In this document: positions 51,246 to 60,370 of the stretch, in pieces
Layout: the number at the start of each line of letters is the position of its first letter
Numbering within the stretch: position 1 is the first letter of the stretch
Assembly (NCBI GenBank): GCA_947631455.1
Contig: CANRLH010000001.1
Coordinates: 124,001 to 188,000 of the forward strand
Direction: 5' to 3'
From: an uncultured Clostridia bacterium
GTDB lineage: Bacteria; Bacillota; Clostridia; Oscillospirales; Ruminococcaceae
DNA: 64,000 nt
The notes under the pieces: model-generated
What the model was told of the DNA's origin: nothing
Database searches by the model: none
What the model saw: only the letters and a program-made list of their open reading frames with translations
Made by a program: the position numbers and the translations under genes

Positions 51246-52094
51246 ATGAAAATAGCGATAATAGGTCTGGGTCTGATAGGCGGATCGATTGCAAAGGCGA
51301 TAAAGAAGAATACGAGCTATCCTCTTTATGCGTATGATATAGATAGATCCGCAATTTCATCTGCACTTCAGCAGGAGGCTATTGACGGAGGATTTGAGCT
51401 TAGCGAGCTTGATACATTTGATATGGTGATACTCGGACTTTATCCTGACACCACCATTGATTTTGTAAAGGAGCATGCTAAGGATTTTAAAAAGGGCGCG
51501 ATAGTTATAGACACCTGCGGAGTTAAGCAGACGGTAGTTTCGGCGTGTGAAAAGGTTTTAAATGACAGCGGGGTCGAGTATCTGGGCTGTCACCCCATGG
51601 CGGGAAGAGAGTATTCCGGCTTTGAATATTCCGTTGACAATCTTTTTGAAAAAGCGAGCTTTATTTATACGCCGACTAAAAATACTCCGGATAGTGTTGT
51701 GAGCTTTGTGACCGATTTTGCAAAGGAGATAGGTTTCTTAAGATGCACAAGAGCTACTCCCAAAGAGCATGATGAGGTGATCGCATTTACCTCACAGCTT
51801 GCGCACGTTGTTTCCTCGGCGTATGTTAAAAGTCCGGGACTTACAAAACAGTTCGGGTTTTCGGCAGGAAGCTTCAAGGATCTTACACGCGTGGCAAAGC
51901 TTAATGAGAATATGTGGACAACCTTGTTTCTGATGAACAAAACTTATCTTGTGAGTGAGATCGATTATATGATAAGGCATCTTACCGAATACCGAAACGC
52001 CATAAACGAAGAAAACGCTGAAGAACTTTGCAGACTTTTAAAAGAAGGCAGGGAGCTTAAAGAATATTCAAACGATATGAACAGTGAAAACTGA
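51246..52094 (+). CDS. tyrA: Prephenate dehydrogenase
   Basis: 282 residues. The N-terminal NAD(P)-binding fold begins KIAIIGLGLIGGSIAKAI. VIDTCGVKQTVV, GCHPMAGREYSGF and the ATPKEHDEVIAFTSQLAHVV stretch match TyrA, with the catalytic His in GCHPMAG and a further His in SQLAHV. It converts prephenate to 4-hydroxyphenylpyruvate for tyrosine synthesis. There is no fused chorismate mutase or ACT domain. The ATG at 51246 after CGGAGGAAG is clearly better than an in-frame start at 51183 within pepV. Its place after peptide-use genes suggests shared amino-acid supply. Confidence 0.93.
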   Translation: MKIAIIGLGLIGGSIAKAIKKNTSYPLYAYDIDRSAISSALQQEAIDGGFELSELDTFDMVILGLYPDTTIDFVKEHAKDFKKGAIVIDTCGVKQTVVSACEKVLNDSGVEYLGCHPMAGREYSGFEYSVDNLFEKASFIYTPTKNTPDSVVSFVTDFAKEIGFLRCTRATPKEHDEVIAFTSQLAHVVSSAYVKSPGLTKQFGFSAGSFKDLTRVAKLNENMWTTLFLMNKTYLVSEIDYMIRHLTEYRNAINEENAEELCRLLKEGRELKEYSNDMNSEN

Positions 52095-52274
52095 TGTCGA
52101 TCGTTGAGCATAATTTAATTTATTGCGTAAATTTTTTAATAATTTGTTCATAAATCTTTATTATAATAATTAAATGTAATACCTTAGCGGGAATTGTCTA
52201 AAGCTGTAAAAAATGATAAACGCTAGTATTGATATGACGGTCTGCGGTCATAAAATATATAGGGGGTGTATTCT

Positions 52275-53537
52275 ATGCAGCAGCACGGTATAAGCAAGCT
52301 CGACCTTAAAAGGCAGAACCGAATGCAGGTTTTAAAGATTTTAAAAAGGCTCGGGCCTACATCCAGAATAGATATCGCCAATATGCTTAAGCTTACAAGG
52401 GCGGCAGTAACTATAATAACCAACGAGATGATAGAACAGGGCATTATCGTAGAGATAGGCGAGCTTAAGCATACTGATGAAAAGGCTCCCAGGGGCAGAA
52501 AAAAGATACTTATTGACATAAATCAGAATTATAAATTTGTTTTGGGTGTTTGCATAGAGGAAAACATTGTAAGCGTGGGTCTGTCAACACTTGCGGGGCT
52601 TGTTCTTGACAAGCGTAATAAGACGATAGACGAAAATGCAGATTATCTTGAGATCACTGATTTTATCAAGGTGTCGCTAAAGGGGATACTGATAGACAAC
52701 TGCCTTTCCAATACGGATATTCTGGGAATAGGCTTTGGAATTTTCCCATCTATGTATTCGCGGCTTAAGGTTTTGATGGAGCACGGCGAGCCGAATTACA
52801 TAAATCTCGCAAACGATATTTATGCTAAGTTCCCTGTGCCGCTTATTTTTGACAACTCGGTAAAGGGAACGGCAATGGCTAACATTGATTTTCAGCCTGA
52901 TAAGGACGAAAACCGCCAGAACATTGCGTTTTTGCAGGTCGGAAAGAGCCTGCACTTTGTTGTTACCAATTTAAACGAGCCAATTTTTTCTTACGATAAC
53001 AGAACGGATTTTGTTGATAAGATGATCGTCAAAACGAATGCGACTGAAGCTTGCCCAAGGTGCGGAAGAAAAGGCTGCGTAAGAAATGAAATATCGATCC
53101 CGGCTATCATCAGAAAGGTTAGGGCTGTTTATTCTGAGCAAAGAACTCCTGTGCTTTACAAGCTTACTGGGGGCGACCCGGAGAAAGTCGGTGTTGAGGA
53201 GATAAAGCGTGCCAACGCAGAAGGTGACAGCACAGAGCTTTGCAAAATACTTGATGAGGTGTGCGATCTGTATGCGGTTTTGTTAAACAATCTGTATTTT
53301 TCTACAAATCCTCAGAAGATAGTCATTCACTGCTTTGAGCTTACCGATAAAATGTATGAAGGCATCAAACGCTCACTGGTTAAGATTGCCGGTAAGGATG
53401 TTACTAAAAAAATAACGCTCAGTATAGTAGAAGAGAAGCACAGATTTCTTTCAGGCTGCGCTCTTGCTATAAGAGAGCTTTTCTATACCAGAGGCGGGTT
53501 TGACACCTATGCCGAGGACATACGCGGCTTCGAGTAA
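52275..53537 (+). CDS. ROK-family transcriptional regulator
   Basis: 420 residues. An N-terminal winged helix (NRMQVLKILKRLGPTSRIDIANMLKLTRAAVTIITNEM) is followed by a ROK domain of the sugar-kinase fold. The zinc-type motif CPRCGRKGCVRNE near 257 is present, with the family's CGxxGC pattern. The ROK ATP site is poorly kept, so it is probably a sugar-sensing repressor (NagC/XylR type), not a kinase. AGGGGGTG precedes the ATG at 52275. No sugar genes are adjacent, so its targets are not evident. Confidence 0.88.
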   Translation: MQQHGISKLDLKRQNRMQVLKILKRLGPTSRIDIANMLKLTRAAVTIITNEMIEQGIIVEIGELKHTDEKAPRGRKKILIDINQNYKFVLGVCIEENIVSVGLSTLAGLVLDKRNKTIDENADYLEITDFIKVSLKGILIDNCLSNTDILGIGFGIFPSMYSRLKVLMEHGEPNYINLANDIYAKFPVPLIFDNSVKGTAMANIDFQPDKDENRQNIAFLQVGKSLHFVVTNLNEPIFSYDNRTDFVDKMIVKTNATEACPRCGRKGCVRNEISIPAIIRKVRAVYSEQRTPVLYKLTGGDPEKVGVEEIKRANAEGDSTELCKILDEVCDLYAVLLNNLYFSTNPQKIVIHCFELTDKMYEGIKRSLVKIAGKDVTKKITLSIVEEKHRFLSGCALAIRELFYTRGGFDTYAEDIRGFE

Positions 53538-53564
53538 AAGTATATTTTATATTTTGGCAAAGAA

Positions 53565-53599
53565 AAATCCCTCAGATCAAAACGGTCTGAGGGATTTTA
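53565..53599 (+). terminator. Terminator of the ROK gene
   Basis: AAATCCCTCAGA and TCTGAGGGATTT form a perfect stem with loop bases TCAAAACGG, followed by TAT. Confidence 0.8.
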
Positions 53600-53974
53600 T
53601 CTGCAAAAAAATAGAGCATCCAAAAGGCTGCTCAGAAATTAAATCAGTGTAAAAATTTTGGAGAGGATGAAATGAGCTGAATACACTCAGGTATTCAATT
53701 CAAATCACAATTATTCTTAAAACAAATCGTTCATAAGAATTACTGTAATTTAATTATAGAGTTTTCGCACATTGTTTTCAACAACAAAGCCGTTACGAAT
53801 TATAACAATTTTGTTACAATTGCTCGAAATACAATAACAAAATGGTGAAGTTTTGTTTTTTCGCGGGAAAAAATATGTACACAACGGATATTTTGCGTGG
53901 GTGCTTGCATTTTTTGTTAAAAAGTAGTATAATCTCACTTGGCAGCAAAATGTATGCCGGATAGGAGAAATGTT
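53600..53974. other. Intergenic region before coaX
   Basis: No convincing gene in about 375 bases. It holds the near-perfect inverted repeat ATTATAACAA / TTGTTACAAT (about 53796-53818) and the coaX promoter at the right end. Confidence 0.5.
53905..53933 (+). promoter_or_regulatory. Promoter of coaX
   Basis: TTGCAT (53905-53910), 17 bases, TATAAT (53928-53933). Confidence 0.75.
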
Positions 53975-54745
53975 ATGATACTTACGGTTGACATAGGAAA
54001 TACCAACACTGTTTTGTCCGTATACACGACTGAAAAGGAGTTGATTTTTTCGTCTCGCTTTGCAACTGATTCCACGATAACAGACGATCAAATGGCTATC
54101 CTTTTTAAGTCTGCGGCGGATATAAACAAAGTTGATCTGAGCCATGTGAGCGGAGCTATCATATCAAGCGTTGTTCCTCCGCTTATGACGGCATGTAAAG
54201 GAGCTATAAAGAGGCTTACAGGTATCAGTCCTTTTGTGGTGGGACCCGGGATAAAGACGGGCCTTAACATAAAAATAGACGACACCTCAATAGCCGGAGC
54301 TGATCTAGTCTGCGCAGCGGTAGGAGCGCTTGAAAAATACAAGCCGCCAATGATAATATTCGATCTGGGAACGGCGACTACTATCACGGCGATCGACAAT
54401 TCAGGAGCATTTATAGGCGGAGCTATTATGCCCGGCATAAAAATCTCTCTTGACGCGTTGTCACGCCGCACTGCACAGCTTCCTCACATCAATACGGAGC
54501 TTAAAAGCGATATGATCATCGGAACCAACACGATCGACTGTATGAAAACCGGGATCATTCTCGGAAGTGCCTCTATGATCGAGGGAATGATAAAGCGTTT
54601 TAAAAGGGTCTTAGGAGAAGACGCGGCAGTTATCGCGACCGGAGGTCTTGCGACAAGTGTCGTTGAGCATTGCGAGGAGAACATAATCGTAGACAGGGAT
54701 CTGGTTTCTGAAGGAGCGCTTGCCATTTACTTTAAGAACAAGTAA
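53975..54745 (+). CDS. coaX: Type III pantothenate kinase
   Basis: 256 residues. The ASKHA-fold signatures are DIGNTNTVLSVY at the start, GPGIKTGLNIK, GADLVCAAVGA, IFDLGTATTITAID and GGAIMPGIKISLDAL. CoaX phosphorylates pantothenate, the first step of CoA synthesis, and unlike type I enzymes is not inhibited by CoA. The ATG at 53975 has TAGGAGA before it; an upstream in-frame start at 53939 lies at the promoter. The next gene encodes an ECF S component, probably for pantothenate. Confidence 0.96.
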   Translation: MILTVDIGNTNTVLSVYTTEKELIFSSRFATDSTITDDQMAILFKSAADINKVDLSHVSGAIISSVVPPLMTACKGAIKRLTGISPFVVGPGIKTGLNIKIDDTSIAGADLVCAAVGALEKYKPPMIIFDLGTATTITAIDNSGAFIGGAIMPGIKISLDALSRRTAQLPHINTELKSDMIIGTNTIDCMKTGIILGSASMIEGMIKRFKRVLGEDAAVIATGGLATSVVEHCEENIIVDRDLVSEGALAIYFKNK

Positions 54746-54773
54746 AAGCGGTGGCTTTCAATCAAAAAACCAA

Positions 54774-54801
54774 GTCAGCCGTTACGGTTCTCGCGGCTGA
54801 C
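54774..54801 (+). other. Stem-loop between coaX and the ECF S-component gene
   Basis: GTCAGCCG (54774-54781) and CGGCTGAC (54794-54801), a perfect 8-bp stem without a T run. Confidence 0.5.
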
Positions 54802-54893
54802 AAAGCTTAAAAAGTAGTGTTACATAAACATTATGCTGCTAAAATTTTGCGCTGTATTGAGAAGGACTCAAACGGCAGTAAGGAGTAATTTTT

Positions 54894-55481
54894 ATGTCAA
54901 ACACAACAAAAAAAATCGTAGGACTTGGTCTGTTTACGGCCATAGTAGTAGTTTTGCAGGTGCTTGCGGTAGTGATCAGACCGACGGGTGTTTTCAACAT
55001 CTCGCTGGTACTCGTACCAATAGTAGTCGGTGCGGCGATGTACGGATATAAGGCGGGAGCATGGCTCGGATTCGTATTCGGCGTAGTGGTGCTGATAACA
55101 GACGCGCAGGCATTTCTGGCTGTCAACATACCGGGAACGATCATTACCTGCATATTGAAGGGAGCGCTTGCAGGGCTTGCTTCAGGGCTTGTCTATCTGG
55201 CGATTGAAAAGAAAAACCGGATCGTAGCGGTTTTTTTATCGGCTATTGTTTGCCCGATCGTAAACACGGGAGTTTTTCTGCTTGGCTGCATGATATTCTT
55301 TATGGACACTATCAATGCATGGTCCGCAGCTTCAGGATATGAAAACGCAGGAGCGTATATGATACTCAGCCTGGTAGGAGTTAATTTTCTCATTGAAATG
55401 GCTGTAAACATTGTTTTAAGCTCAGTTATTGTAAAGATTATATCTATTGGCAAGGGAAAACAGGCGGCGTCAGAGAATTAG
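54894..55481 (+). CDS. ECF transporter S component, probably pantothenate-specific
   Basis: 195 residues, about six membrane helices, with the loop pattern of S components: KKIVGLGLFTAIVVVLQVL at the start (the region that contacts the T component) and ITCILKGALAGLASGL further on. S components bind one vitamin and share an energising module encoded elsewhere. The gene lies 148 bases after coaX on the same strand, so pantothenate is the likely substrate, as for PanT; this is inferred from context. GTAAGGAG lies before the ATG. Confidence 0.85.
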   Translation: MSNTTKKIVGLGLFTAIVVVLQVLAVVIRPTGVFNISLVLVPIVVGAAMYGYKAGAWLGFVFGVVVLITDAQAFLAVNIPGTIITCILKGALAGLASGLVYLAIEKKNRIVAVFLSAIVCPIVNTGVFLLGCMIFFMDTINAWSAASGYENAGAYMILSLVGVNFLIEMAVNIVLSSVIVKIISIGKGKQAASEN

Positions 55482-55487
55482 AATGAA

Positions 55488-55512
55488 AAAGGCGGCAGAT
55501 TTTGCCGCCTTT
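55488..55512 (+). terminator. Terminator after the S-component gene
   Basis: GGCGGCA (55491-55497) and TGCCGCC (55503-55509) followed by TTT. Confidence 0.8.
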
Positions 55513-55602
55513 AGTTTGCATATACTTTTAAACATCAAATCAAGTTAAAAAGCCATAAAAAGCTGTTTTGTATTTTAATACAGTTTATCGGAGAGTAATG
55601 TT

Positions 55603-56532
55603 ATGGAACTATCGCTGATTCTGTTAAAACAGGTTCTGATAATGCTTATTCTTGTGGGAATAGGCGCGCTTTGCTATAAAGTAAAGCTGATTTCAAAAGA
55701 GGGGAATAAGTCTTTGACAAACCTCGTTTTGTATGTTGCAAATCCAATGCTCATAATAACCTCATATCAGCAGGATTTTTCATATTATCTTTTAAAGGGA
55801 CTGGGACTTACCTTTGTGCTTTCCGCTGTGGGCTTTGCTGTTTTAGGATTTTTCGCGCGCGTTTTTATAAGAAAAGGCAACGATGCCATAATTGAGCGAC
55901 TCAACGCGACCTATTCAAACTGCGGCTTTATGGGGATTCCGCTTGCGCTTGCGCTTTTTGGTACAGAGGGAGTTTTTTATGTAACTGCGGTAAACACTGC
56001 TTTTAACATCATAATATGGACGTTGGGAGTGTATTCCGTTACAAAGGATAAGAGCTTTATCAGCATAAAAAAGATAGCCACAAACCCGACAATAGTCGCA
56101 ACTGTTCTTGGCTTTGCGCTTTTTGCGTTAAGGATAAAGATCCCTGAGATCATATTTACTCCATGTAATTATATTGCGTCAGTTGTGACCCCTCTTGCTA
56201 TGATAGTTGCGGGAGTGACAATTGCCCAGAACAATATTTTAAAGGCGTTTGCAAATGTAAGGATATACATGGTGTGCGCCTTAAAGCTTGTCATAGTACC
56301 TGCCGTGCTTGCGGTTTTATTTGCACTTGTTCCCGATATAAATAATACGGCAGTAACTACGGCACTGTTGTGTTTAAGCTGTCCGTCCGCAACAATAGCC
56401 ACTATGTTTGCAATACGCTTTAACAAAAGCGCTGGTTATTCAGCACAGATATTTGGTGTAACCACTATACTTTCCGTAATATCCCTGCCGCTTGTAACAG
56501 GCCTGTATACGGCGTTGAACAGTATTTTATAA
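55603..56532 (+). CDS. AEC-family transporter (auxin efflux carrier type)
   Basis: 309 residues with about ten membrane helices. KQVLIMLILVGIGALCYKVKLIS at the start, the GFMGIPLALALFG segment and the C-terminal CPSATIATMFAIRF are typical of the AEC family, whose bacterial members move organic acids such as malate or amino-acid derivatives. The substrate is not known here. GGAGAG lies before the ATG. It is flanked by terminators and is a single-gene unit. Confidence 0.87.
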   Translation: MELSLILLKQVLIMLILVGIGALCYKVKLISKEGNKSLTNLVLYVANPMLIITSYQQDFSYYLLKGLGLTFVLSAVGFAVLGFFARVFIRKGNDAIIERLNATYSNCGFMGIPLALALFGTEGVFYVTAVNTAFNIIIWTLGVYSVTKDKSFISIKKIATNPTIVATVLGFALFALRIKIPEIIFTPCNYIASVVTPLAMIVAGVTIAQNNILKAFANVRIYMVCALKLVIVPAVLAVLFALVPDINNTAVTTALLCLSCPSATIATMFAIRFNKSAGYSAQIFGVTTILSVISLPLVTGLYTALNSIL

Positions 56533-56560
56533 AGGCAAGGAAAATTATATTTATAAAGAG

Positions 56561-56596
56561 AGCCCGAAGTTTATGAAAGCTTCGGGCTTAATTTTT
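56561..56596 (+). terminator. Terminator of the AEC gene
   Basis: AGCCCGAAG (56561-56569) and CTTCGGGCT (56580-56588), then TAATTTTT. The following 56597-56808 shows no gene. Confidence 0.82.
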
Positions 56597-56808
56597 GGCC
56601 TGTACGCAAAACATGAAATTTAAAGAGCAAAGCTGTGACCGAGTGCAATACAGGCTAAAGGTAAAGCAGTATAAATTATGAACTATCAGTGAATGTTGTA
56701 AATTATATGTTACAGAATATAAGATATAAAATGAATAATGTACGATCGCGTGCAATTTTAGCCCTAAAACCGCCTATTAGTGGAGGGACTTGACAAAGTC
56801 TGAACGAA

Positions 56809-57390
56809 TCAATCCGTTCCGAAAACAAGACCGCTGTCCGGAGCTTTCGGCTCGGTGGGGCTATTTTGCGGCGCGGCGGCAGGAGACGGTTCATCGAGGC
56901 TTTCTCTGTGAAGCCTTACCATCAGCCAGAGAGAACTTAAAGCTATGAGAAGCGCGGAGACAACCGACAGCCACTCTATACCTTCTCTGAACAAAAACAC
57001 AAACAAGGCTTGGTTTGACAAGTTAAAGGCCTCAAGATATGCACCGTTTGAAGCGTGATTAAAAACTATCACGCCAGAAAAGATCCCAATTAAAACGGAC
57101 ACCCCGAAGGTCAGTGAAAGTTCAAATCCGCCTATTTTCTTAATGCGTAACGAGCTTATCTGCATAATGAAAAACAAAGCCGATACAACTGCAAGCAGGA
57201 TCACTTTACTGTAGCTTTCAAAAAATTCAAACGAGCTGTTAGTGACGATATATTCCGCCGTTTCGCCAAAAAGCTTTTGGTAGGTGTATCTTCCGATAAA
57301 TTCACTAGCCGCTGCAGAGGCGGAGAGCACCAGAGCAAGCGCGCACAGAGCGGCAGGCATAAACGATGAATGTGTAAGCTTCTTTTTCAA
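56809..57390 (-). CDS. Membrane protein of unknown function
   Basis: 193 residues with four membrane helices (about 10-30, 60-80, 90-110, 135-158) and a Pro/Ala/Ser-rich cytoplasmic tail. The start is uncertain: the frame opens with TTG at 57390 and an AAGGA site lies rather far upstream. I do not recognise the family. It follows the terminator of the glycosylation operon on the same strand and so is probably separate from it. Confidence 0.62.
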   Translation of the reverse strand: MKKKLTHSSFMPAALCALALVLSASAAASEFIGRYTYQKLFGETAEYIVTNSSFEFFESYSKVILLAVVSALFFIMQISSLRIKKIGGFELSLTFGVSVLIGIFSGVIVFNHASNGAYLEAFNLSNQALFVFLFREGIEWLSVVSALLIALSSLWLMVRLHRESLDEPSPAAAPQNSPTEPKAPDSGLVFGTD

Positions 57391-57423
57391 AACGGATCAA
57401 TCCTTTCGCAAAGTAAAAATTAA

Positions 57424-57453
57424 AAACAGGAGCCATAAATTGGTCTCCTGTTT
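57424..57453 (-). terminator. Terminator of the GT2/YfhO operon
   Basis: AAACAGGAG (57424-57432) and CTCCTGTTT (57445-57453); on the minus strand a TTTTTAATTTTT run follows. Confidence 0.78.
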
Positions 57454-57506
57454 AATGATAAAAAATCTTTTACCGCTTGTCAACGGTGAAAAAATAAGTT
57501 GTTTTG

Positions 57507-60365
57507 TCACTTCTTTAGTTTTTTGCAGATTTTGGCAAACAGCTCACCATTTTTGTACTGAACAATAAATATCACGCAGCAAACAAGCAATCCAAGGATA
57601 GAAATAAGAATAGAGAAGATAAAGTATCCCGGCAAAAAGCTCATACTTACGGTATGTTCCCCCTCGGGTATTTCTATTGCGATAAGAGCTCCGTCAACCG
57701 CCTTTTTGGGTTCAACTTTTTCACCGTCTATCTTTATCGTCCAGCCTGATTCATAAGGAACGGTAGTCAGCAAAACCTGACCCTTTCTGGCAGTAACGGT
57801 TCCCTCAAAGCTTCTGTCTCCGTGATCGGTGATATTCATTGCGTTGTCGTTAAGTGTAGCCGCCGCAGTTTCAAATGCCGACTTATCCATCGTGTAAAAG
57901 CAAGGCTCTTTCCAGAAAGCCTCTGTTATAACGGTTATTCTTATCCTTATTTTGTCGCCTTCTGAGTAATCGCCAAAGTTGAGGATCCTGTAATCGTCGC
58001 CCTCAAAATATGATCCTGCAAAGTCCATAACCGGCTCGCCGCCGGTCTCATCGACGGCCTTTAAATATTCCTCCTCATCGTAGTACCACACATTGCACTT
58101 TCTCTCATAGCTCGTGGGAAGATACATATAAAGCGGACCGTCCTCTTTCATATCAACCACATAGTCGATGTGGCACTCAGCCGCCTCGTCCTCAGCGTGA
58201 AAATACCTTGTGGTGCCGTCCGTAAGATTTTCCCGGGCAAGGTTTACAGAGTCGGGCTGGTCGTATTCAAGCGGAACAAGACAATCCTTTGTGACTCCCG
58301 TTACCGCAGATATAAATCTGTTCTGGTTTTCAAACACATTGTCGTTTGAAAGACTAAGCGTGAGTACCGACTCATCAGACATATACGCGTTTGATGCGGC
58401 ATAAGGGTTTTTATAGACATAGACATTTCCGGTACTTACATCTTCACCTGCATCATCGGTAATTTTATACTGATCGGTCAGTTTATAAAGAGACGGCACA
58501 TTGTTGATGTTGGTCGGGCAGTATGAAGAAAACAGATCGTTGTCCTTTGAAATTAGATATTTTATGTTAAACAGCATATCGTTTACGTAGGTCGATCCGT
58601 TATAGCTTGTGTAATTGCCTCCATAGCCGTAGCCGAGTGAGTGAAGCATCAAAAGCGCGGGTGTGTTCATAGTGGAACTTGAATGCGAAATTCCCGCAAA
58701 TCCCATTCCCATAGGATCGCATACCGTTCTTGCAAACGTCTTTTCCATCCGGTAAAAGCCGTCGTCCTTTTGCTCAATTTCGTCGACCACGTTTCTCATT
58801 TCGGTCATATAGTCCTCGTATGATGTGTAGTTGCTATAAGCCACATCCTTGTCGATCTTTTGCAGGGTGTCAAACGATACAATGCCAAGCTCTAAGCAGA
58901 CTACCGCACAAAGCGCAATTTTAAGTCCTCTCATAAGGCGGACGGTTCCCGCTTTTTTAATAGCGCCTATGAGCGCAAAGTATGCAATGACCGCAATAAC
59001 AGATACTAGTATCCCCTGAAACGCAACGGTAGTAACATTGTCATCGGCGGAGGTGTCTAAGTTGGTAGTGAAGAATGAATAATCCTGTGTCTCGTAAAAC
59101 AACAAAAGCGCGATTATACCGGCGAGTGTGCCGCCGAGAGCTTTGAACGAAAATCCGTCTAAATTATCAAACGCCCTTGCCGCCATAAATATCAGCATAA
59201 ACGAAAGCACGAATGAATAGCGGTAATTAAGCCAGTTAGGAGCCTGCATACCGTGCCAGAACAAGTCTACCGGCGCTATATACATACTTGCGATCACCAG
59301 AGCAGAAATTACGGTAGTCCCTATCTTTTCTTTAAAATGAATATTCTTGTTCACATAATATATTGGAAGCATAAATACTGTAAGGGTTCCCGCAAAAATC
59401 ATGGGAAGACCTTCTACATTAACTGTGTCATAGGTCATCGGGAAAAGCTTTGCAAAAAGCTCCAAAAGATCAAACTGTGTCCTGAAAGAAAAATCAGCAG
59501 TTGAAAATTCAAACTTACCCAGTGACAGTGACTGTGCCACAGGGTAAAGTATAAACATAGCGCACATAAGAGCTATCGCGGTAGCAATCGCAAACTTTAT
59601 GCAGGAATATAAAATATCGCCAAGCCTTACCTTTTTGTTTCTGAAAAACAGGTAAGCGATAAAGTATATTCCCGTAAAGATTCCTACCATATAGCCGATG
59701 TAAAAATGGGCTATGAACATAAGCGCAAGCGGGATTATGAAATTTAAAAGCTTTCCGTCGTCGACCAGCTTCGACACGCCGTATATTATAAGCGGAAGAT
59801 AGACAAGGCCGTCAAGCCACATAGGATCCATAAGCTCAACAACCATATAGCTCATAAGGGCATAGCAGGTTGAAAAGGTGACCACAGTTGAGTTTTTGGC
59901 ACTAAAGGTCTTTTTCAAAAAGAAGGCAAACGTCACCGCCGCCGCACCGATCTTTAAAAGCTGCATAAGCTCTATTGCGCCGCACATCATCGTTCTTGGC
60001 AGCAGGCAGATTATAAGCATAAACGGACTTGCAAAGTAATAAGCAAATATTCCAAACATCTCTCCTGAGAGATTTCTGTTCCAGCTGTATATAAAGCTTC
60101 CTTCCCCCCAAAAGGCGTCTCTGAAAGCCTCATAATAATACACATACTGTCCGTTTAAATCAAGCACTAAAACTGAATTTTCACCAAACGGGTGGACCTT
60201 GAAAAAGGCATATACGATATACATTATCACAAACGGTATCGCAAACACCAAAAAGTAAAGACGCTTTTCGTATATGCGCCTTTTTATGCTTTTAAACGCC
60301 CTTGAACCCAAAGCGTTCTTCGGCGGGGCGAGCGTTTTTAAAGGAGCGCGTTTTGCTTGTTCCAC
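57507..60365 (-). CDS. YfhO-family membrane glycosyltransferase
   Basis: 952 residues. A cytoplasmic start, twelve or more membrane helices up to about 480, then a large outside domain and one C-terminal helix (FLPGYFIFSILISILGLLVCCVIFIV). Features of the YfhO family include the DLNGQYVYYYEAF loop, the NLSGEMFG segment and the terminal GWTIKIDGEKVEP block. In Bacillus, YfhO is the GT-C enzyme that moves sugars from an undecaprenyl carrier onto lipoteichoic acid. The GT2 gene 5 bases upstream is the matching lipid-sugar synthase, which supports this role. Confidence 0.87.
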   Translation of the reverse strand: MEQAKRAPLKTLAPPKNALGSRAFKSIKRRIYEKRLYFLVFAIPFVIMYIVYAFFKVHPFGENSVLVLDLNGQYVYYYEAFRDAFWGEGSFIYSWNRNLSGEMFGIFAYYFASPFMLIICLLPRTMMCGAIELMQLLKIGAAAVTFAFFLKKTFSAKNSTVVTFSTCYALMSYMVVELMDPMWLDGLVYLPLIIYGVSKLVDDGKLLNFIIPLALMFIAHFYIGYMVGIFTGIYFIAYLFFRNKKVRLGDILYSCIKFAIATAIALMCAMFILYPVAQSLSLGKFEFSTADFSFRTQFDLLELFAKLFPMTYDTVNVEGLPMIFAGTLTVFMLPIYYVNKNIHFKEKIGTTVISALVIASMYIAPVDLFWHGMQAPNWLNYRYSFVLSFMLIFMAARAFDNLDGFSFKALGGTLAGIIALLLFYETQDYSFFTTNLDTSADDNVTTVAFQGILVSVIAVIAYFALIGAIKKAGTVRLMRGLKIALCAVVCLELGIVSFDTLQKIDKDVAYSNYTSYEDYMTEMRNVVDEIEQKDDGFYRMEKTFARTVCDPMGMGFAGISHSSSTMNTPALLMLHSLGYGYGGNYTSYNGSTYVNDMLFNIKYLISKDNDLFSSYCPTNINNVPSLYKLTDQYKITDDAGEDVSTGNVYVYKNPYAASNAYMSDESVLTLSLSNDNVFENQNRFISAVTGVTKDCLVPLEYDQPDSVNLARENLTDGTTRYFHAEDEAAECHIDYVVDMKEDGPLYMYLPTSYERKCNVWYYDEEEYLKAVDETGGEPVMDFAGSYFEGDDYRILNFGDYSEGDKIRIRITVITEAFWKEPCFYTMDKSAFETAAATLNDNAMNITDHGDRSFEGTVTARKGQVLLTTVPYESGWTIKIDGEKVEPKKAVDGALIAIEIPEGEHTVSMSFLPGYFIFSILISILGLLVCCVIFIVQYKNGELFAKICKKLKK

Positions 60366-60370
60366 GTCAG

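Noticed and set aside
53750-54145. Minus-strand frame of 131 residues over the coaX start
   Set aside because: It overlaps the coaX promoter and N-terminus in antisense and has no ribosome site.
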